Assembly: GCA_030425195.1 (NCBI GenBank)
Contig: JAUIAV010000007.1
Coordinates: 1 to 64,000, forward strand
Direction: 5' to 3'
DNA length: 64,000 nucleotides
Origin: Gammaproteobacteria bacterium
Lineage (GTDB): Bacteria; Pseudomonadota; Gammaproteobacteria; Pseudomonadales; Azotimanducaceae
The position numbers were made by a program, and so were the translations under genes. Positions within the stretch are counted from its first letter, which is position 1; each line of letters starts with the position of its first letter. Positions 43,550-52,958 of the stretch are shown here, piece after piece. The notes under the pieces were generated by a model. The model had not been told where the DNA came from, ran no database searches, and saw nothing but the letters and a program-made list of their open reading frames with translations.

Positions 43550-44011
43550 ATGAAACATCTGCTCATCGTCTATCACACGCAGACCGGCAACACCGGCAGG
43601 CTCGCGGAAGCGGTCAGACGGGGCGCGGAGAACGAGCTGATCGAGGACGTGGACGTCCGGTTTCTCAGAGCCGGAGAAGCGGGTCCCGACGACCTGCTCT
43701 GGGCAGACGGCCTGCTGCTCGGCACACCGGAGAACTTCGGCTACATGTCCGGGGGCCTGAAGGATTTTCTGGACCGTACCTTCTATCCGGTCGAAGGCCG
43801 GATCCAGTCACTTCCCTATGCCGTATTCATCAGCGCCGGGAACGACGGCAGCGGGGCGCTGCGTGCCATCCGCCGCATTGCCAACGGCTATCCGTTCAGT
43901 GAAGTGCAGGATCCGCTGATCGCAAAGGGCGCCGTGCTCGACGAGCACCTGGCGGCCGCGGAGGAGCTTGGCATGAGTCTGGCTGCCGGACTGGACGCCG
44001 GCATCTACTGA
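43550..44011 (+). CDS. Flavodoxin/NAD(P)H-FMN-reductase family protein
   Basis: 153 residues with a flavodoxin fold. The FMN phosphate loop is VYHTQTGNTGRLAEAV and the second flavin loop is GTPENFGYMSGGLKDFLDRTFY, followed by FISAGNDGSGALRAI. Single-domain proteins of this type are flavin mononucleotide-binding electron carriers or quinone/azo reductases. ATG 43550 gives a canonical beginning (MKHLLIVYHTQTG); no strong ribosome site is seen. The frame extends far upstream but only as the antisense of the threonine ammonia-lyase gene. The partner is unknown. Confidence 0.88.
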   Translation: MKHLLIVYHTQTGNTGRLAEAVRRGAENELIEDVDVRFLRAGEAGPDDLLWADGLLLGTPENFGYMSGGLKDFLDRTFYPVEGRIQSLPYAVFISAGNDGSGALRAIRRIANGYPFSEVQDPLIAKGAVLDEHLAAAEELGMSLAAGLDAGIY

Positions 44012-44162
44012 TTCTCAACATGGCGAGACTCGCCAGACAGTGGCGGGGCCTGAGATTCTCTGTTTCGAGAAAAAGTTCATATCTAATTGTTTTTGTTAAT
44101 TTTTTAATCTGGTACATATCCTGCATTTCATCCTGTACGCCCACGGATTCAAGGAGTACCCA

Positions 44163-44609
44163 ATGGACGAACAGATCAGATCGCGGCTCACCAGCTCAGA
44201 CGTCTGGGTGCGGGGCCTGTACATGATTTTCTTCGCCATCGCCTGGGGCCTGTCGGAGTTGCTGCTGACGGTCACCGTGATCTTCCAGTTCCTGGCGGTC
44301 CTGTTCACGGGCAGCGCCAATCAGCCGCTGCTGCGTTTCGGCCAGAACCTCTCACGCTATCACTATCAGATCGCGCGCTTCGTGAGCTTCAATACCGAAG
44401 AGAAGCCGTTCCCGTTTACGGACTGGCCGGACGAGGAACCGGGCGGCGAGCGCTGGCAGGATGCAGAGAGCGATCCAGCCACCGATGATGAAGCCGGTGC
44501 GGAGGATGACGCCGCCGCCGTGAACGACCCGGACAGCCCTGAACGGGAAGCGGCGCAAACGCCGGAAGTCAGTGAGTCCCGGAGGGACGGATTCCCGCCG
44601 TCAGCATGA
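44163..44609 (+). CDS. DUF4389 membrane protein
   Basis: 148 residues. Two membrane segments, MIFFAIAWGLSELLLTVTVI and FQFLAVLFTGSANQPLL, are followed by NLSRYHYQIARFVSFNTEEKPFPFTDWP, which is the DUF4389 signature. The C-terminal 60 residues are highly acidic and disordered (DEEPGGERW... DEAGAEDDAAAV). The family is of unknown function. AAGGAG lies 6 bases before ATG 44163, and a very AT-rich stretch at about 44064-44125 is the probable promoter. Its 3' end overlaps the convergent gene by about 40 bases. Confidence 0.85.
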   Translation: MDEQIRSRLTSSDVWVRGLYMIFFAIAWGLSELLLTVTVIFQFLAVLFTGSANQPLLRFGQNLSRYHYQIARFVSFNTEEKPFPFTDWPDEEPGGERWQDAESDPATDDEAGAEDDAAAVNDPDSPEREAAQTPEVSESRRDGFPPSA

Positions 44610-45147
44610 TCTGACGGCGAAGCCGCTCGAGAAGATCCCGGTCCCGTGCGCCGCTGATCAGCGCCAGACTGCCGAATGTGCCCCGGCAGACCAGGTCGTA
44701 GGAAACCCTGGGAGAAGGCGCTGCCGTGTAGATCCTCAGATCGTCGATTTCGGTCGCGTCCAGCAGACGCCTGTGCAGGACGATGCCGCCCCAGGTGCGG
44801 ATCCGTTCGATCCTACCACGATCGACGCGCACGCTGACCACGGCAGAAGCCTGGTACAGGGCGAGCAGCAGCAGAAAGATCCCGAACAGCGTCGTGGCGG
44901 CCTTCGCCGCTCTGGCGGCCACCGCCATCTCGACGGCCGGATCCTGGATGGCCAGAGGTGCGATCAGTAACAGCAGCCCGAACGCGGCCGTGGCAGCCGT
45001 CACCGTCCACTGTCTTCCGGCCCGCCGCAGAAGCCGCAAACCGCCGTCACGGTATTCGACATCGAGTCCGAGCACGTCACACGCCCGCCGGCTGAAGGGA
45101 TCCCCCAGGCCGGGAACAGTGGCGTGATGTAATTCGTGCGTATCCAT
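44569..45147 (-). CDS. Hypothetical membrane protein
   Basis: 192 residues. Two membrane helices are visible, TVTAATAAFGLLLLIAPLAI and ATTLFGIFLLLLALYQASAV, after a soluble N-terminal segment (DVEYRDGGLRLLRRAGR). A cytoplasmic C-terminal domain has DDLRIYTAAPSPRVSYDLVCRG and a leucine/arginine-rich end. It resembles general PH-domain-like membrane proteins, but I do not recognise a family. It is convergent and overlapping with the DUF4389 gene. Confidence 0.72.
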   Translation of the reverse strand: MDTHELHHATVPGLGDPFSRRACDVLGLDVEYRDGGLRLLRRAGRQWTVTAATAAFGLLLLIAPLAIQDPAVEMAVAARAAKAATTLFGIFLLLLALYQASAVVSVRVDRGRIERIRTWGGIVLHRRLLDATEIDDLRIYTAAPSPRVSYDLVCRGTFGSLALISGARDRDLLERLRRQIMLTAGIRPSGTH

Positions 45148-45313
45148 GTGCGATTCGTCCGGCCCTCATGGTGTGTGGAGCACACTTTTACGAACAGGCA
45201 CAAACCCGTCGCAGGCCAGCGCCTATGATGAGTTTTCGGCAAAAGTAAATGTGTGACGGAGTTATCGACGATGCCGCTAACCTGAAAAAACCTGTGACGC
45301 TAGACTCGATTCC

Positions 45314-45703
45314 ATGACTGACCGTCCTGAAAACGGGTCCGGCGCCGGTGAAGACACGGTGGCACACATCCATTCCGCCCGCACACAGCTCGAGCCGCTG
45401 CTGACCGCCGTGCTCGATGCGCTGGCTGTGGATGCGCAGTCGGAGATCGTCCACCGGGCTCACGCGCGGCCCATGTCCACCGGCGCTTTCTTTGCCGCCG
45501 CCGGATATCTCACCGAACTGCGCGCCAGACTGCAGGCGGCGGACACCAGGCCCGGGCTCCTCCATCTGTTTCTCGATATCTCCCTGATCGGTTTCCAGGG
45601 GTACACGTCCTCCCCCAACACGGCAGCCGCCCTCGACCGGTTGCGCGAGACCTGCGCAACCATCGCGTTGGCCATGACGGCCGGGGGAGAATCCGCACAC
45701 TGA
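45314..45703 (+). CDS. Hypothetical protein
   Basis: 129 residues, largely helical: HSARTQLEPLLTAVLDALAVDA, AAGYLTELRARLQAAD, LLHLFLDISLIGFQGYT and ALDRLRETCATIALAM. No catalytic or binding motif recognised. Codon positions look coding (G/C-rich third bases). It ends 63 bases ahead of the acetyltransferase gene, which has its own strong ribosome site, so the two may be cotranscribed. Confidence 0.6.
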   Translation: MTDRPENGSGAGEDTVAHIHSARTQLEPLLTAVLDALAVDAQSEIVHRAHARPMSTGAFFAAAGYLTELRARLQAADTRPGLLHLFLDISLIGFQGYTSSPNTAAALDRLRETCATIALAMTAGGESAH

Positions 45704-45766
45704 CGATCCGCCCTGCTCGGACAGCCGGGGGTGCGCTGTGGTACAACGGCCCCCTAGGAGGACCCG

Positions 45767-46993
45767 TTGCCGGACACCGATACCAGCACCCGCACAGCCC
45801 GAATTCTGCACGGTATGGACGAGATCCAGGCTGATTGCTGGAATCGTTGCGCCAATCCTGGCGGTACCGTGCCTTACGACCCCTTCGTCAGCCACGAATT
45901 CCTGAGCGCGCTGGAGGAAAGCGGCAGCGCCACCGGCCGGACGGGCTGGCAGCCCTTCCATCTCTGCCTCGAGGAAAAGGGTCACGAAAAACAGGGTCTG
46001 AAAACGGACGATGTCCTGCTCGGCGTCATGCCGATGTACGTGAAAGGGCATTCCCAGGGAGAGTACGTATTCGACTATGCCTGGGCAGATGCCTGGCACC
46101 GGGCGGGTCAGAACTACTACCCCAAGCTGCAGGCCAGCATTCCTTTCACACCCGCCACTGGGCGCCGCCTGCTGGTTCCGGAACCGGACCCGGAAACGGA
46201 ACGGCTGCTGCTGGGTGCCGCCATGCAGGTCAGCGAGCAGATCGACGTTTCGTCTCTCCACATCACGTTCATGCCGGAGTCCCAGTGGCAGCTGGCCGGC
46301 AGCCTGGGTTATCTGAAACGGATGGATCAGCAGTACCACTGGCACAATCCGGGCTACGGTTCCTTCGAGGAGTTCCTGGCCGAACTTTCCTCCAAGAAGC
46401 GAAAGAATCTGAGACGGGAGAGACGGGACGCGCTGGCTTCCGGCATCGAAGTGGAATGGGTGACCGGTGCCGATCTCACGGAGGCGCACTGGGATGCCTT
46501 CTACCGCTTCTACATGGATACCGGGAACCGGAAGTGGGGGTCGCCCTACCTCACCCGGCAGTTCTTCAGCCTGATCGGCGAAAGGCTCGCAGACCAGACG
46601 CTTCTGGTGCTCTGCCGAAGGGCGGACCGCTACATCGCCGGAGCCCTCAACTTCATCGGCGGCGATACCCTGTTCGGACGAAACTGGGGCTGTATCGAAC
46701 ACCACCCCTTCCTGCACTTCGAGGTCTGTTACTACCAGGCCATCGACTTCGCCATCGAGCGTGGTCTGAAGAAGGTGGAAGCAGGTGCTCAGGGCAGCCA
46801 CAAGGTCGCCAGGGGGTATCTGCCGAGCGCGACTTACAGCGCGCACTGGATCTCGGATTCCGGTTTCCGGGATGCGGTCCGGCGCTTTCTGGAGGACGAG
46901 CGGCGCTACGTGGCGGAAGACATCGACTACACGGAAACGCACAGCCCGTTCAAGTCCACCGTGGACCTGGGCCGGATCCGGTCCGGAGCCTGA
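45767..46993 (+). CDS. DUF482 / GNAT-superfamily peptidogalycan biosynthesis-like protein
   Basis: 408 residues with the FemAB/GNAT-like plan of DUF482: PYDPFVSHEFLSALEESGSATGRTGWQP, LLGVMPMYVKGHSQGEYVFDYAWADAW, SKKRKNLRRERRDA and NWGCIEHHPFLHFEVCYYQAIDFAIERGLKKVEAGAQGSHKVARGYLP. These proteins are annotated as peptidogalycan biosynthesis acyltransferases, but the true role is unsettled. The start is TTG 45767: AGGAGG at 45756-45761 gives 5-base spacing and no ATG or GTG fits. It converges on the DUF3014 gene with no gap. Confidence 0.88.
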   Translation: MPDTDTSTRTARILHGMDEIQADCWNRCANPGGTVPYDPFVSHEFLSALEESGSATGRTGWQPFHLCLEEKGHEKQGLKTDDVLLGVMPMYVKGHSQGEYVFDYAWADAWHRAGQNYYPKLQASIPFTPATGRRLLVPEPDPETERLLLGAAMQVSEQIDVSSLHITFMPESQWQLAGSLGYLKRMDQQYHWHNPGYGSFEEFLAELSSKKRKNLRRERRDALASGIEVEWVTGADLTEAHWDAFYRFYMDTGNRKWGSPYLTRQFFSLIGERLADQTLLVLCRRADRYIAGALNFIGGDTLFGRNWGCIEHHPFLHFEVCYYQAIDFAIERGLKKVEAGAQGSHKVARGYLPSATYSAHWISDSGFRDAVRRFLEDERRYVAEDIDYTETHSPFKSTVDLGRIRSGA

Positions 46994-47806
46994 TCAGCGG
47001 GAGAGCGACTCGCGCAGGACGCTCAGGTAACTCTGCAGCCGCTCCACGTTGTCCGGCCCCATCCTCAGCACCTGTTTCTGCAGATCGGACAGATTCTCGA
47101 GCGAGGGATCCGCGTATTCGAACAGCACCTTGGGCTGCACCAGCTCGATATCACCGCGGATCACCGGCACGGCAAGCATCTGATCGATGGCGCCAAGGAG
47201 GCTGCCCTGCACCGGCGCCTGACTGCCCAGTTCCTTGAGCGCCTCGGTCAGCAGGGGCGTGACGTCGGTGAGCAGCGTGCCCAGCTGCTCCGGCGGCAAG
47301 GCCTCCAGCATGTCCAGGTAACGGTCATAGCGGGCGTACCCGGCCGGATCCGTGAAAAAACGCGGACGCTCACGCCCGGGTTCCTCGACCATCAGGACCG
47401 GGAAAGGACCGTCCGGAGCCAGAAACGCCAGCTGCCTTTTCGGGATCTCGCCGCGGGTCGCATTCTCCAGCACCACGGCCGTGCGCCGGAGCAGATCCTC
47501 CCGCTCCAGCCAGGCTGACGGCAGAGAATCCGGCAGCCGCTCCCGGACGAACCCGTCGCTGGCGTTGAGCGGCGGCAGCACCGGCACGGGCGGGTCGATG
47601 GCGGGGGACGGCGGCGTCTCCTCCAGCGCTTCCAGCTCGGAGGCCGGTCGCACGGGCTCTGCGGCCTGGCCGGGCTCGATGCTTTCCGGCAGCCCGGGTG
47701 CCTCCACGGCAGGCGCACTGTCCTGCGACAGCCGGGTATAGAAGCTGAGTCCCAGGATGACCGCGGCGGCGACGGCCAGTGCTGCAATGAGGTAGCTGCT
47801 TTTCAT
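46994..47806 (-). CDS. DUF3014 membrane-anchored protein
   Basis: 270 residues. One N-terminal membrane helix ([19 protein letters not shown]), a Pro/Glu/Ala-rich linker ([33 protein letters not shown]), and the DUF3014 core starting [20 protein letters not shown], with [16 protein letters not shown] and [22 protein letters not shown]. The function of the family is unknown; it is common in Gammaproteobacteria. It is divergent from asnS (92-base gap) and convergent with the acetyltransferase-like gene. Confidence 0.88.
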   Translation of the reverse strand: MKSSYLIAALAVAAAVILGLSFYTRLSQDSAPAVEAPGLPESIEPGQAAEPVRPASELEALEETPPSPAIDPPVPVLPPLNASDGFVRERLPDSLPSAWLEREDLLRRTAVVLENATRGEIPKRQLAFLAPDGPFPVLMVEEPGRERPRFFTDPAGYARYDRYLDMLEALPPEQLGTLLTDVTPLLTEALKELGSQAPVQGSLLGAIDQMLAVPVIRGDIELVQPKVLFEYADPSLENLSDLQKQVLRMGPDNVERLQSYLSVLRESLSR

Positions 47807-47898
47807 GGCTCATTATGACTTGCGGCCCCGGCAAATTATCCCAGGCCCCGGCAATTCCATTATCATTCCACATTTGCTTTTTCCGTTCGGAGCCATCC

Positions 47899-49284
47899 GT
47901 GAATGCCACCCCCATAGCCCACATTCTCGACCACACCGCACCTCTGGACGCCCCGATCACCATCGAGGGCTGGGTCCGCTCCCGGAGAACCTCCAAGGGC
48001 GGTTTCTCCTTCATTCACGTCAACGACGGCTCCTGCATGGACTCGGTGCAGGCGGTGGCGGATCAGAACCTGTCGAACTACGAAGCTGAGATTCTCGAGA
48101 TGGGTACCGGCTGCGCGGTGCGGATCAGCGGCAGGCTCGTGGAATCCGGTGGCAAAGGGCAGGATCGCGAAATCCAGGCGGAAACGGTGGATGTGCTCGG
48201 GTGGGTGGATGACCCGGAGCACTACCCCATCGCCAAGAAGCGGCATACGTTCGAATACCTCCGCACGGTCGCTCATCTCCGCCCCCGGACAAACACATTC
48301 GGCGCCATCTCCCGGGTGCGCAACGCCATCGCGATGGCCGTGCATGCCTTTCTGCAGTCCCGCGGCTTCCAGTGGGTGAACACACCCATCATCACCGCCT
48401 CGGACTGTGAGGGCGCGGGAGAGCTGTTCCGGGTCTCCACCCTCGACTTCGTGAACCGTGACAAACCCGTGGACTTCTCCGAGGATTTCTTCGGCGAGGA
48501 AACCTTTCTCACGGTATCCGGTCAGCTGAATGTGGAAAGCTACTGTCTGGCACTGAAAAACGTCTACACCTTCGGCCCCACCTTCCGCGCGGAGAACTCC
48601 AACACCTCGAGACACCTGGCCGAGTTCTGGATGATCGAACCGGAGATCGCATTCGCAGACATCCACGATAACGCTACCCTGGCGGAGGAACTGCTCAAAT
48701 CCGTCTTCGCCGAGGTGCTCGAGAAATGTCCCGCCGACATGCGGTTCTTTGCCGACCGGATCGACGGAACCGTCATCGACCGGCTCACCAATGTCATCGA
48801 GAAACCCTTCGAGCGTCTGACCTATTCGGAGGCGGTGAAGATCCTGGAGGCCGCCGATCAGAAATTCGAGTTTCCCGTGTCCTGGGGCGCGGATCTGCAA
48901 TCCGAGCACGAGCGGTATCTCACCGAGCAGCACGTGAAGGGGCCCATGGTCGTCATCGACTATCCCAAGGAGATCAAAGCCTTCTACATGCGTCTGAACG
49001 ACGACGACCGCACCGTCGCGGCCATGGACGTGCTGGTCCCGGGCGTGGGTGAGATCGTCGGTGGCAGCCAGCGGGAAGAGCGTCTGGACGTACTCGAGCG
49101 GCGCATGGCGGAACAGGGACTGGAAACCGGTCTCGACTGGTACAAGGACCTGCGCCGCTACGGCACCGTACCGCACGCCGGCTTCGGCCTGGGGCTCGAA
49201 CGGCTCGTGCTCTACGTCACGGGCATGGAGAACATCCGCGACGCCATCCCGTTTCCGCGGGTTCCGAACAACGCGAGCTTCTGA
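47899..49284 (+). CDS. asnS: Asparagine-tRNA ligase
   Basis: 461 residues (E. coli 466). Class II synthetase: N-terminal anticodon-binding OB fold ([26 protein letters not shown]), motif 2 region [28 protein letters not shown] and motif 3 [27 protein letters not shown] at the C-terminus. ATP-dependent charging of tRNA-Asn in the cytoplasm. The start is GTG 47899 with CGGAG 7 bases upstream; the frame continues 28 codons further upstream without homology. It is followed by the ABC exporter genes after 12 bases, perhaps in one transcript. Confidence 0.97.
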   Translation: MNATPIAHILDHTAPLDAPITIEGWVRSRRTSKGGFSFIHVNDGSCMDSVQAVADQNLSNYEAEILEMGTGCAVRISGRLVESGGKGQDREIQAETVDVLGWVDDPEHYPIAKKRHTFEYLRTVAHLRPRTNTFGAISRVRNAIAMAVHAFLQSRGFQWVNTPIITASDCEGAGELFRVSTLDFVNRDKPVDFSEDFFGEETFLTVSGQLNVESYCLALKNVYTFGPTFRAENSNTSRHLAEFWMIEPEIAFADIHDNATLAEELLKSVFAEVLEKCPADMRFFADRIDGTVIDRLTNVIEKPFERLTYSEAVKILEAADQKFEFPVSWGADLQSEHERYLTEQHVKGPMVVIDYPKEIKAFYMRLNDDDRTVAAMDVLVPGVGEIVGGSQREERLDVLERRMAEQGLETGLDWYKDLRRYGTVPHAGFGLGLERLVLYVTGMENIRDAIPFPRVPNNASF

Positions 49285-49296
49285 GTCCCGCCTGGC

Positions 49297-51057
49297 ATGC
49301 TGAAGTCACTGTTCCGGCTGAAAGGCTTCGTGACGCCCTATCGATGGCGCCTCGGATCCGGCATCCTGGCTTTCGGCGTAGCGCGGTTCTTCGAAGCGCT
49401 GGTGCCCATGCTGCTGGCCATCGGTATCGACCGCATAGCTGCCGGAAATCTGGACCTGCTGCTGCCCGTTGCCGGCATTTTCGCGGCCGTAGTCGGTCGC
49501 TTCACCGTGGTATCCGTCGCCCGCTATCTGGTGCGCAGCTCCGGCATCCGGGTCTCCTTCGATCTGCGCCAGGCCCTGTTCGATGCGCTCCAGCATCAGG
49601 GATCCAGCTTCTTCAACCGCTACACCATCGGCGACATGATGACGCGCGCGGTCGCGGACATCGCCCTCGTCCAGCGGCTGATCGCCATGGGCACCATCCT
49701 GCTGGTCATTCTCGTCTACGCCACCCTGATCGGCTTCGGCTTCATGCTGTATCTGTCGCCGTCCCTGACCCTGCTGCTCCTGCCGCCTCTGCCCTTCGTC
49801 TTCTTCTACGCCCGCTGGGCATCACATCAGATGGCGGTCGCTTCGAAGGACGTGCAGGACCGCATGTCGGATCTCGCCGATCACGTCCAGGAGAACCTCT
49901 CCGGCATCCGAACGATTCAGGCGATGGTTCAGGAGGATCACGAGATCGCCCGCTTCCTGGGTACCAACCAGGCTTATTCGAACGCCTTCTATCAGCAGGC
50001 AAGGATCAACTCGCTCATGGCGGCCTGGATGCCGACCCTCGCCGCCGTCTGCTCCATCACCATCATCGGCTATGGCGGCTACCTGGTCATGGAGGGGGAG
50101 CTCAGCGCCGGGCAGCTGGTCGCCTTTCTCATGTATGTGAACATGGTGGTGCAGCCGTTCCGCGTTGCCGGCTTCGTGATCAGCCTCTTTCAGCGTGCGG
50201 CCGTTGCCAGCGACCGCCTGTTCGAGGTTCTGTCACTCCACCCGGAGATCACCGACGCACCAACCGGGGACGCCCCCTCGCTCATCCGCGGAAACATCGA
50301 GATCCGGAATCTGTCGTTCACCTATCCGGGCTACGAGACGCCCGCGTTGTCGGAGATTGATCTCGACATCCGCCAAGGAGAACGTATCTCGATCATGGGC
50401 CGGGTAGGCTCGGGTAAGACCACGCTCCTGAGACAGCTCGTCCGGCTTCTCGACACACCGCCCGGCACCGTGTTCATCGACGGCGTGGACGTCACCCATT
50501 ACCCGCTCTCCCAGCTGAGATCCCAGGTCGCCCTGGTTCCCCAGGATCCGTTTCTGTTCGGCGAACCTCTGAAATCGAATCTGACGTACGACGATCCCAA
50601 CCGTGCCCTCGACCAGATATGGGCGGCGGCCACCTCCGCAGACCTGAAGGAGACCATCGAGGACTTTCCGGAGCAGCTGGATACGGTGGTCGGAGAGCGG
50701 GGCGTGACGCTTTCCGGCGGTCAGAAGCAGCGGGCAACACTTGCCCGCGGCCTGATCCGACAGGCGCCCGTGCTCGTGCTGGACGACTGCTTCTCCAGTG
50801 TGGACACGGAAACGGAAGAGCACATCCTTTCGGAGCTGTCCCGGCTGCGCAGGAATCAGACCACCCTTCTCGTCTCCCACCGCGTCAGCACGGCCCGCCA
50901 TTCGGACCGGATCCTGATCATGGACGGCGGGCGCATCGTCGAGGAAGGCACTCACGAGGAACTGATCCGCAGAGGCGGCCTCTATGCGGAGCTCGAACGC
51001 ATCCAGCGGGAAGGCGCTGACGAGACGGACTACGACTTTCTGGGAGCGCCGGGCTGA
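49297..51057 (+). CDS. ABC exporter half-transporter, degenerate NBD (MdlA-like)
   Basis: 586 residues: six-helix exporter domain (about 1-310) then an ABC ATPase. Walker A is GRVGSGKTTLL, the signature VTLSGGQKQRATLARGL is intact, but Walker B reads VLVLDDCFSSVD, with Asp in place of the catalytic Glu. It therefore carries the non-catalytic site typical of one subunit in heterodimeric exporters. Coexpressed with the next gene (TGATGG overlap, sharing a base). Substrate unknown; MdlAB-type lipid or drug export is a guess. Confidence 0.93.
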   Translation: MLKSLFRLKGFVTPYRWRLGSGILAFGVARFFEALVPMLLAIGIDRIAAGNLDLLLPVAGIFAAVVGRFTVVSVARYLVRSSGIRVSFDLRQALFDALQHQGSSFFNRYTIGDMMTRAVADIALVQRLIAMGTILLVILVYATLIGFGFMLYLSPSLTLLLLPPLPFVFFYARWASHQMAVASKDVQDRMSDLADHVQENLSGIRTIQAMVQEDHEIARFLGTNQAYSNAFYQQARINSLMAAWMPTLAAVCSITIIGYGGYLVMEGELSAGQLVAFLMYVNMVVQPFRVAGFVISLFQRAAVASDRLFEVLSLHPEITDAPTGDAPSLIRGNIEIRNLSFTYPGYETPALSEIDLDIRQGERISIMGRVGSGKTTLLRQLVRLLDTPPGTVFIDGVDVTHYPLSQLRSQVALVPQDPFLFGEPLKSNLTYDDPNRALDQIWAAATSADLKETIEDFPEQLDTVVGERGVTLSGGQKQRATLARGLIRQAPVLVLDDCFSSVDTETEEHILSELSRLRRNQTTLLVSHRVSTARHSDRILIMDGGRIVEEGTHEELIRRGGLYAELERIQREGADETDYDFLGAPG

Positions 51058-52940
51058 TGGCTGAGTCGAGCGCCAGGGCCAGACGCCGCGACTACTCCAT
51101 GTTCGACGCCGAGCTTTCGGGGGCGGTGCTCAACCTGTCCCTGCTCCGGCGCCTGCTGCGCTGGATGAAACCGTACCGCGTCACCTTCGGCGTCAGCGCA
51201 ATTCTGATTCTGCTGGCTTCCACGCTGCAGGTCCTGCAGCCCGTGATCATTTCCGTGGTGGTGATCGACCACATCATCCGCCAGGAAACGGAAACCCTTG
51301 CGCCCGACCTCGGCATGGTGGAGCTCAACGACTATCTTTCCGGCCTGCTCGACGTGCATCCGCTGCTTGCGGCCTGTCTGCTGTTCGCCATCGTATACAT
51401 CGGCTGGGCCGTAACCGGTCACGCGCACCGGATGACTCTGATCAGTTCGGTGATCAACGGGCTGAGAGACCTCCGCCAGGATCTGTTCAGACACCTGGAA
51501 ACCCGGCCCTCCTCATTCTACGACCGGGTGGCCGTGGGCAGGGTCATGACCCGGGTCACCAACGACGTGGAGGCCCTTTACGAGCTGCTGCGAGGCATCG
51601 GAACCCTGATCGGCGAATTCGTGCCGTTTTTCGTGGCCCTGACCATCATGCTCGCCATCGACGTGCATCTCACCCTCATCCTGCTCCTGGTACTGCCCGT
51701 CATGGGCAGCGTCACCTACTTCTTCCGGCAGGCAACGCGTCAGCTGTTCCGGCTCGTGCGCATGTCGGTTTCCTCGCTCAATCAGTACATGCAGGAGAAC
51801 CTGGCGGGCCTGCAGGTGGTGCAGCTTTCCGACCGGCAGGCGGAGAACCTCTCTCGCTACACGTCTATCAACGAGGAGAACCGCAGGTGGGAGCTGAAGA
51901 GCGCCCGACTGGAGACCCTCTATGGCGCCTTCACCGACAGCATGGCGCATATCGCCCTCGGCGTGATCATCTGGTACGGCGGCGGCGAGATGGTTCAGGG
52001 AAACATGTCGCTCGGCGGCGTGATTCTCTTCACCCGCTTCATCGACATGCTGTTCCATCCCATCGTCGTCCTCGGAGAGCAGACCAACATCCTGTTCCGG
52101 GCCATGGCATCGGGAGAGCGCATCTTTCAGGCGCTGGACTGGGACGAGAAGATCCACGAGCCATCAGACCCGGTCACCCTGCCGGAACGTCTGCGCGGCG
52201 AGGTACGCTTCGAGCATCTGGACTTCGGCTACGACGAGGACGTGCGGATCCTGCACGACGTGACCTTCACCATCGAGCCGGGCGAGAAGCTCGCCATCGT
52301 CGGTCCCACCGGTTCCGGCAAGAGCACGATGATCCGACTGCTCGGCCGGTTCTACGATTTCGACGACGGCCAGATATTCCTGGACGGCATCGACCTGAAC
52401 CGGATCCACACCCGCGATCTCCGGCGCCGGATCGGCGTGGTGCTCCAGGACTTCCACATCTTCTCCGGCACCATCTACGAGAACATCGCCCTGGGCGATC
52501 CCCGGATCACACGTGAAATGGCCATCGAAGCAGCCCGTCGGGTAAATGCGCACGGCTTCATCAGCACCCTGCCGAAGGGCTACGACACGGAGCTCTCCGA
52601 GCGCGGCCAGAACCTCTCCCAGGGGCAGCGCCAGCTGCTCGCGTTCGCACGGGTACTGGCGGCAGACCCGGAAATTCTGGTGCTGGACGAAGCCACGGCC
52701 AGCATCGACACGGAAACGGAGCTGCTGATTCAGGACGCGCTGCGCAAGCTCACCGAAGGCCGCACCTCGATCCTGATCGCCCATCGCCTGCAGACCATCC
52801 AGGAGGCGAGCCGAGTGCTCGTGCTGCAGAACGGGCGGGTGGAGGAACTGGGAACTCACGAGGAGCTGCTGGCAGCAGGCGGGCTCTACCACACGCTGCA
52901 TTCACTGCAGTTTCAGTCCGAGCGGGAGCAGACGGACTGA
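51057..52940 (+). CDS. ABC exporter half-transporter, catalytic NBD (MdlB-like)
   Basis: 627 residues. Transmembrane domain (about 20-340) and ATPase with Walker A VGPTGSGKSTMIRLLGR and canonical Walker B ILVLDEATASID, with the catalytic Glu present. The signature motif is degenerate, NLSQGQRQLLAFAR, with Gln in place of the central Gly (LSGGQ). The pairing of this LSQGQ with the LDD Walker B of the upstream protein forms the degenerate nucleotide site; the other site is canonical. This is the textbook arrangement of a heterodimeric exporter such as TM287/288. It starts within the stop of the first gene. Confidence 0.94.
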   Translation: MAESSARARRRDYSMFDAELSGAVLNLSLLRRLLRWMKPYRVTFGVSAILILLASTLQVLQPVIISVVVIDHIIRQETETLAPDLGMVELNDYLSGLLDVHPLLAACLLFAIVYIGWAVTGHAHRMTLISSVINGLRDLRQDLFRHLETRPSSFYDRVAVGRVMTRVTNDVEALYELLRGIGTLIGEFVPFFVALTIMLAIDVHLTLILLLVLPVMGSVTYFFRQATRQLFRLVRMSVSSLNQYMQENLAGLQVVQLSDRQAENLSRYTSINEENRRWELKSARLETLYGAFTDSMAHIALGVIIWYGGGEMVQGNMSLGGVILFTRFIDMLFHPIVVLGEQTNILFRAMASGERIFQALDWDEKIHEPSDPVTLPERLRGEVRFEHLDFGYDEDVRILHDVTFTIEPGEKLAIVGPTGSGKSTMIRLLGRFYDFDDGQIFLDGIDLNRIHTRDLRRRIGVVLQDFHIFSGTIYENIALGDPRITREMAIEAARRVNAHGFISTLPKGYDTELSERGQNLSQGQRQLLAFARVLAADPEILVLDEATASIDTETELLIQDALRKLTEGRTSILIAHRLQTIQEASRVLVLQNGRVEELGTHEELLAAGGLYHTLHSLQFQSEREQTD

Positions 52941-52958
52941 TCCCGGCGGAAGCTCACC

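Noticed and set aside
45188-46942. 584-codon minus-strand frame
   Set aside because: Antisense of the DUF482 gene and the preceding unknown gene; no family features.
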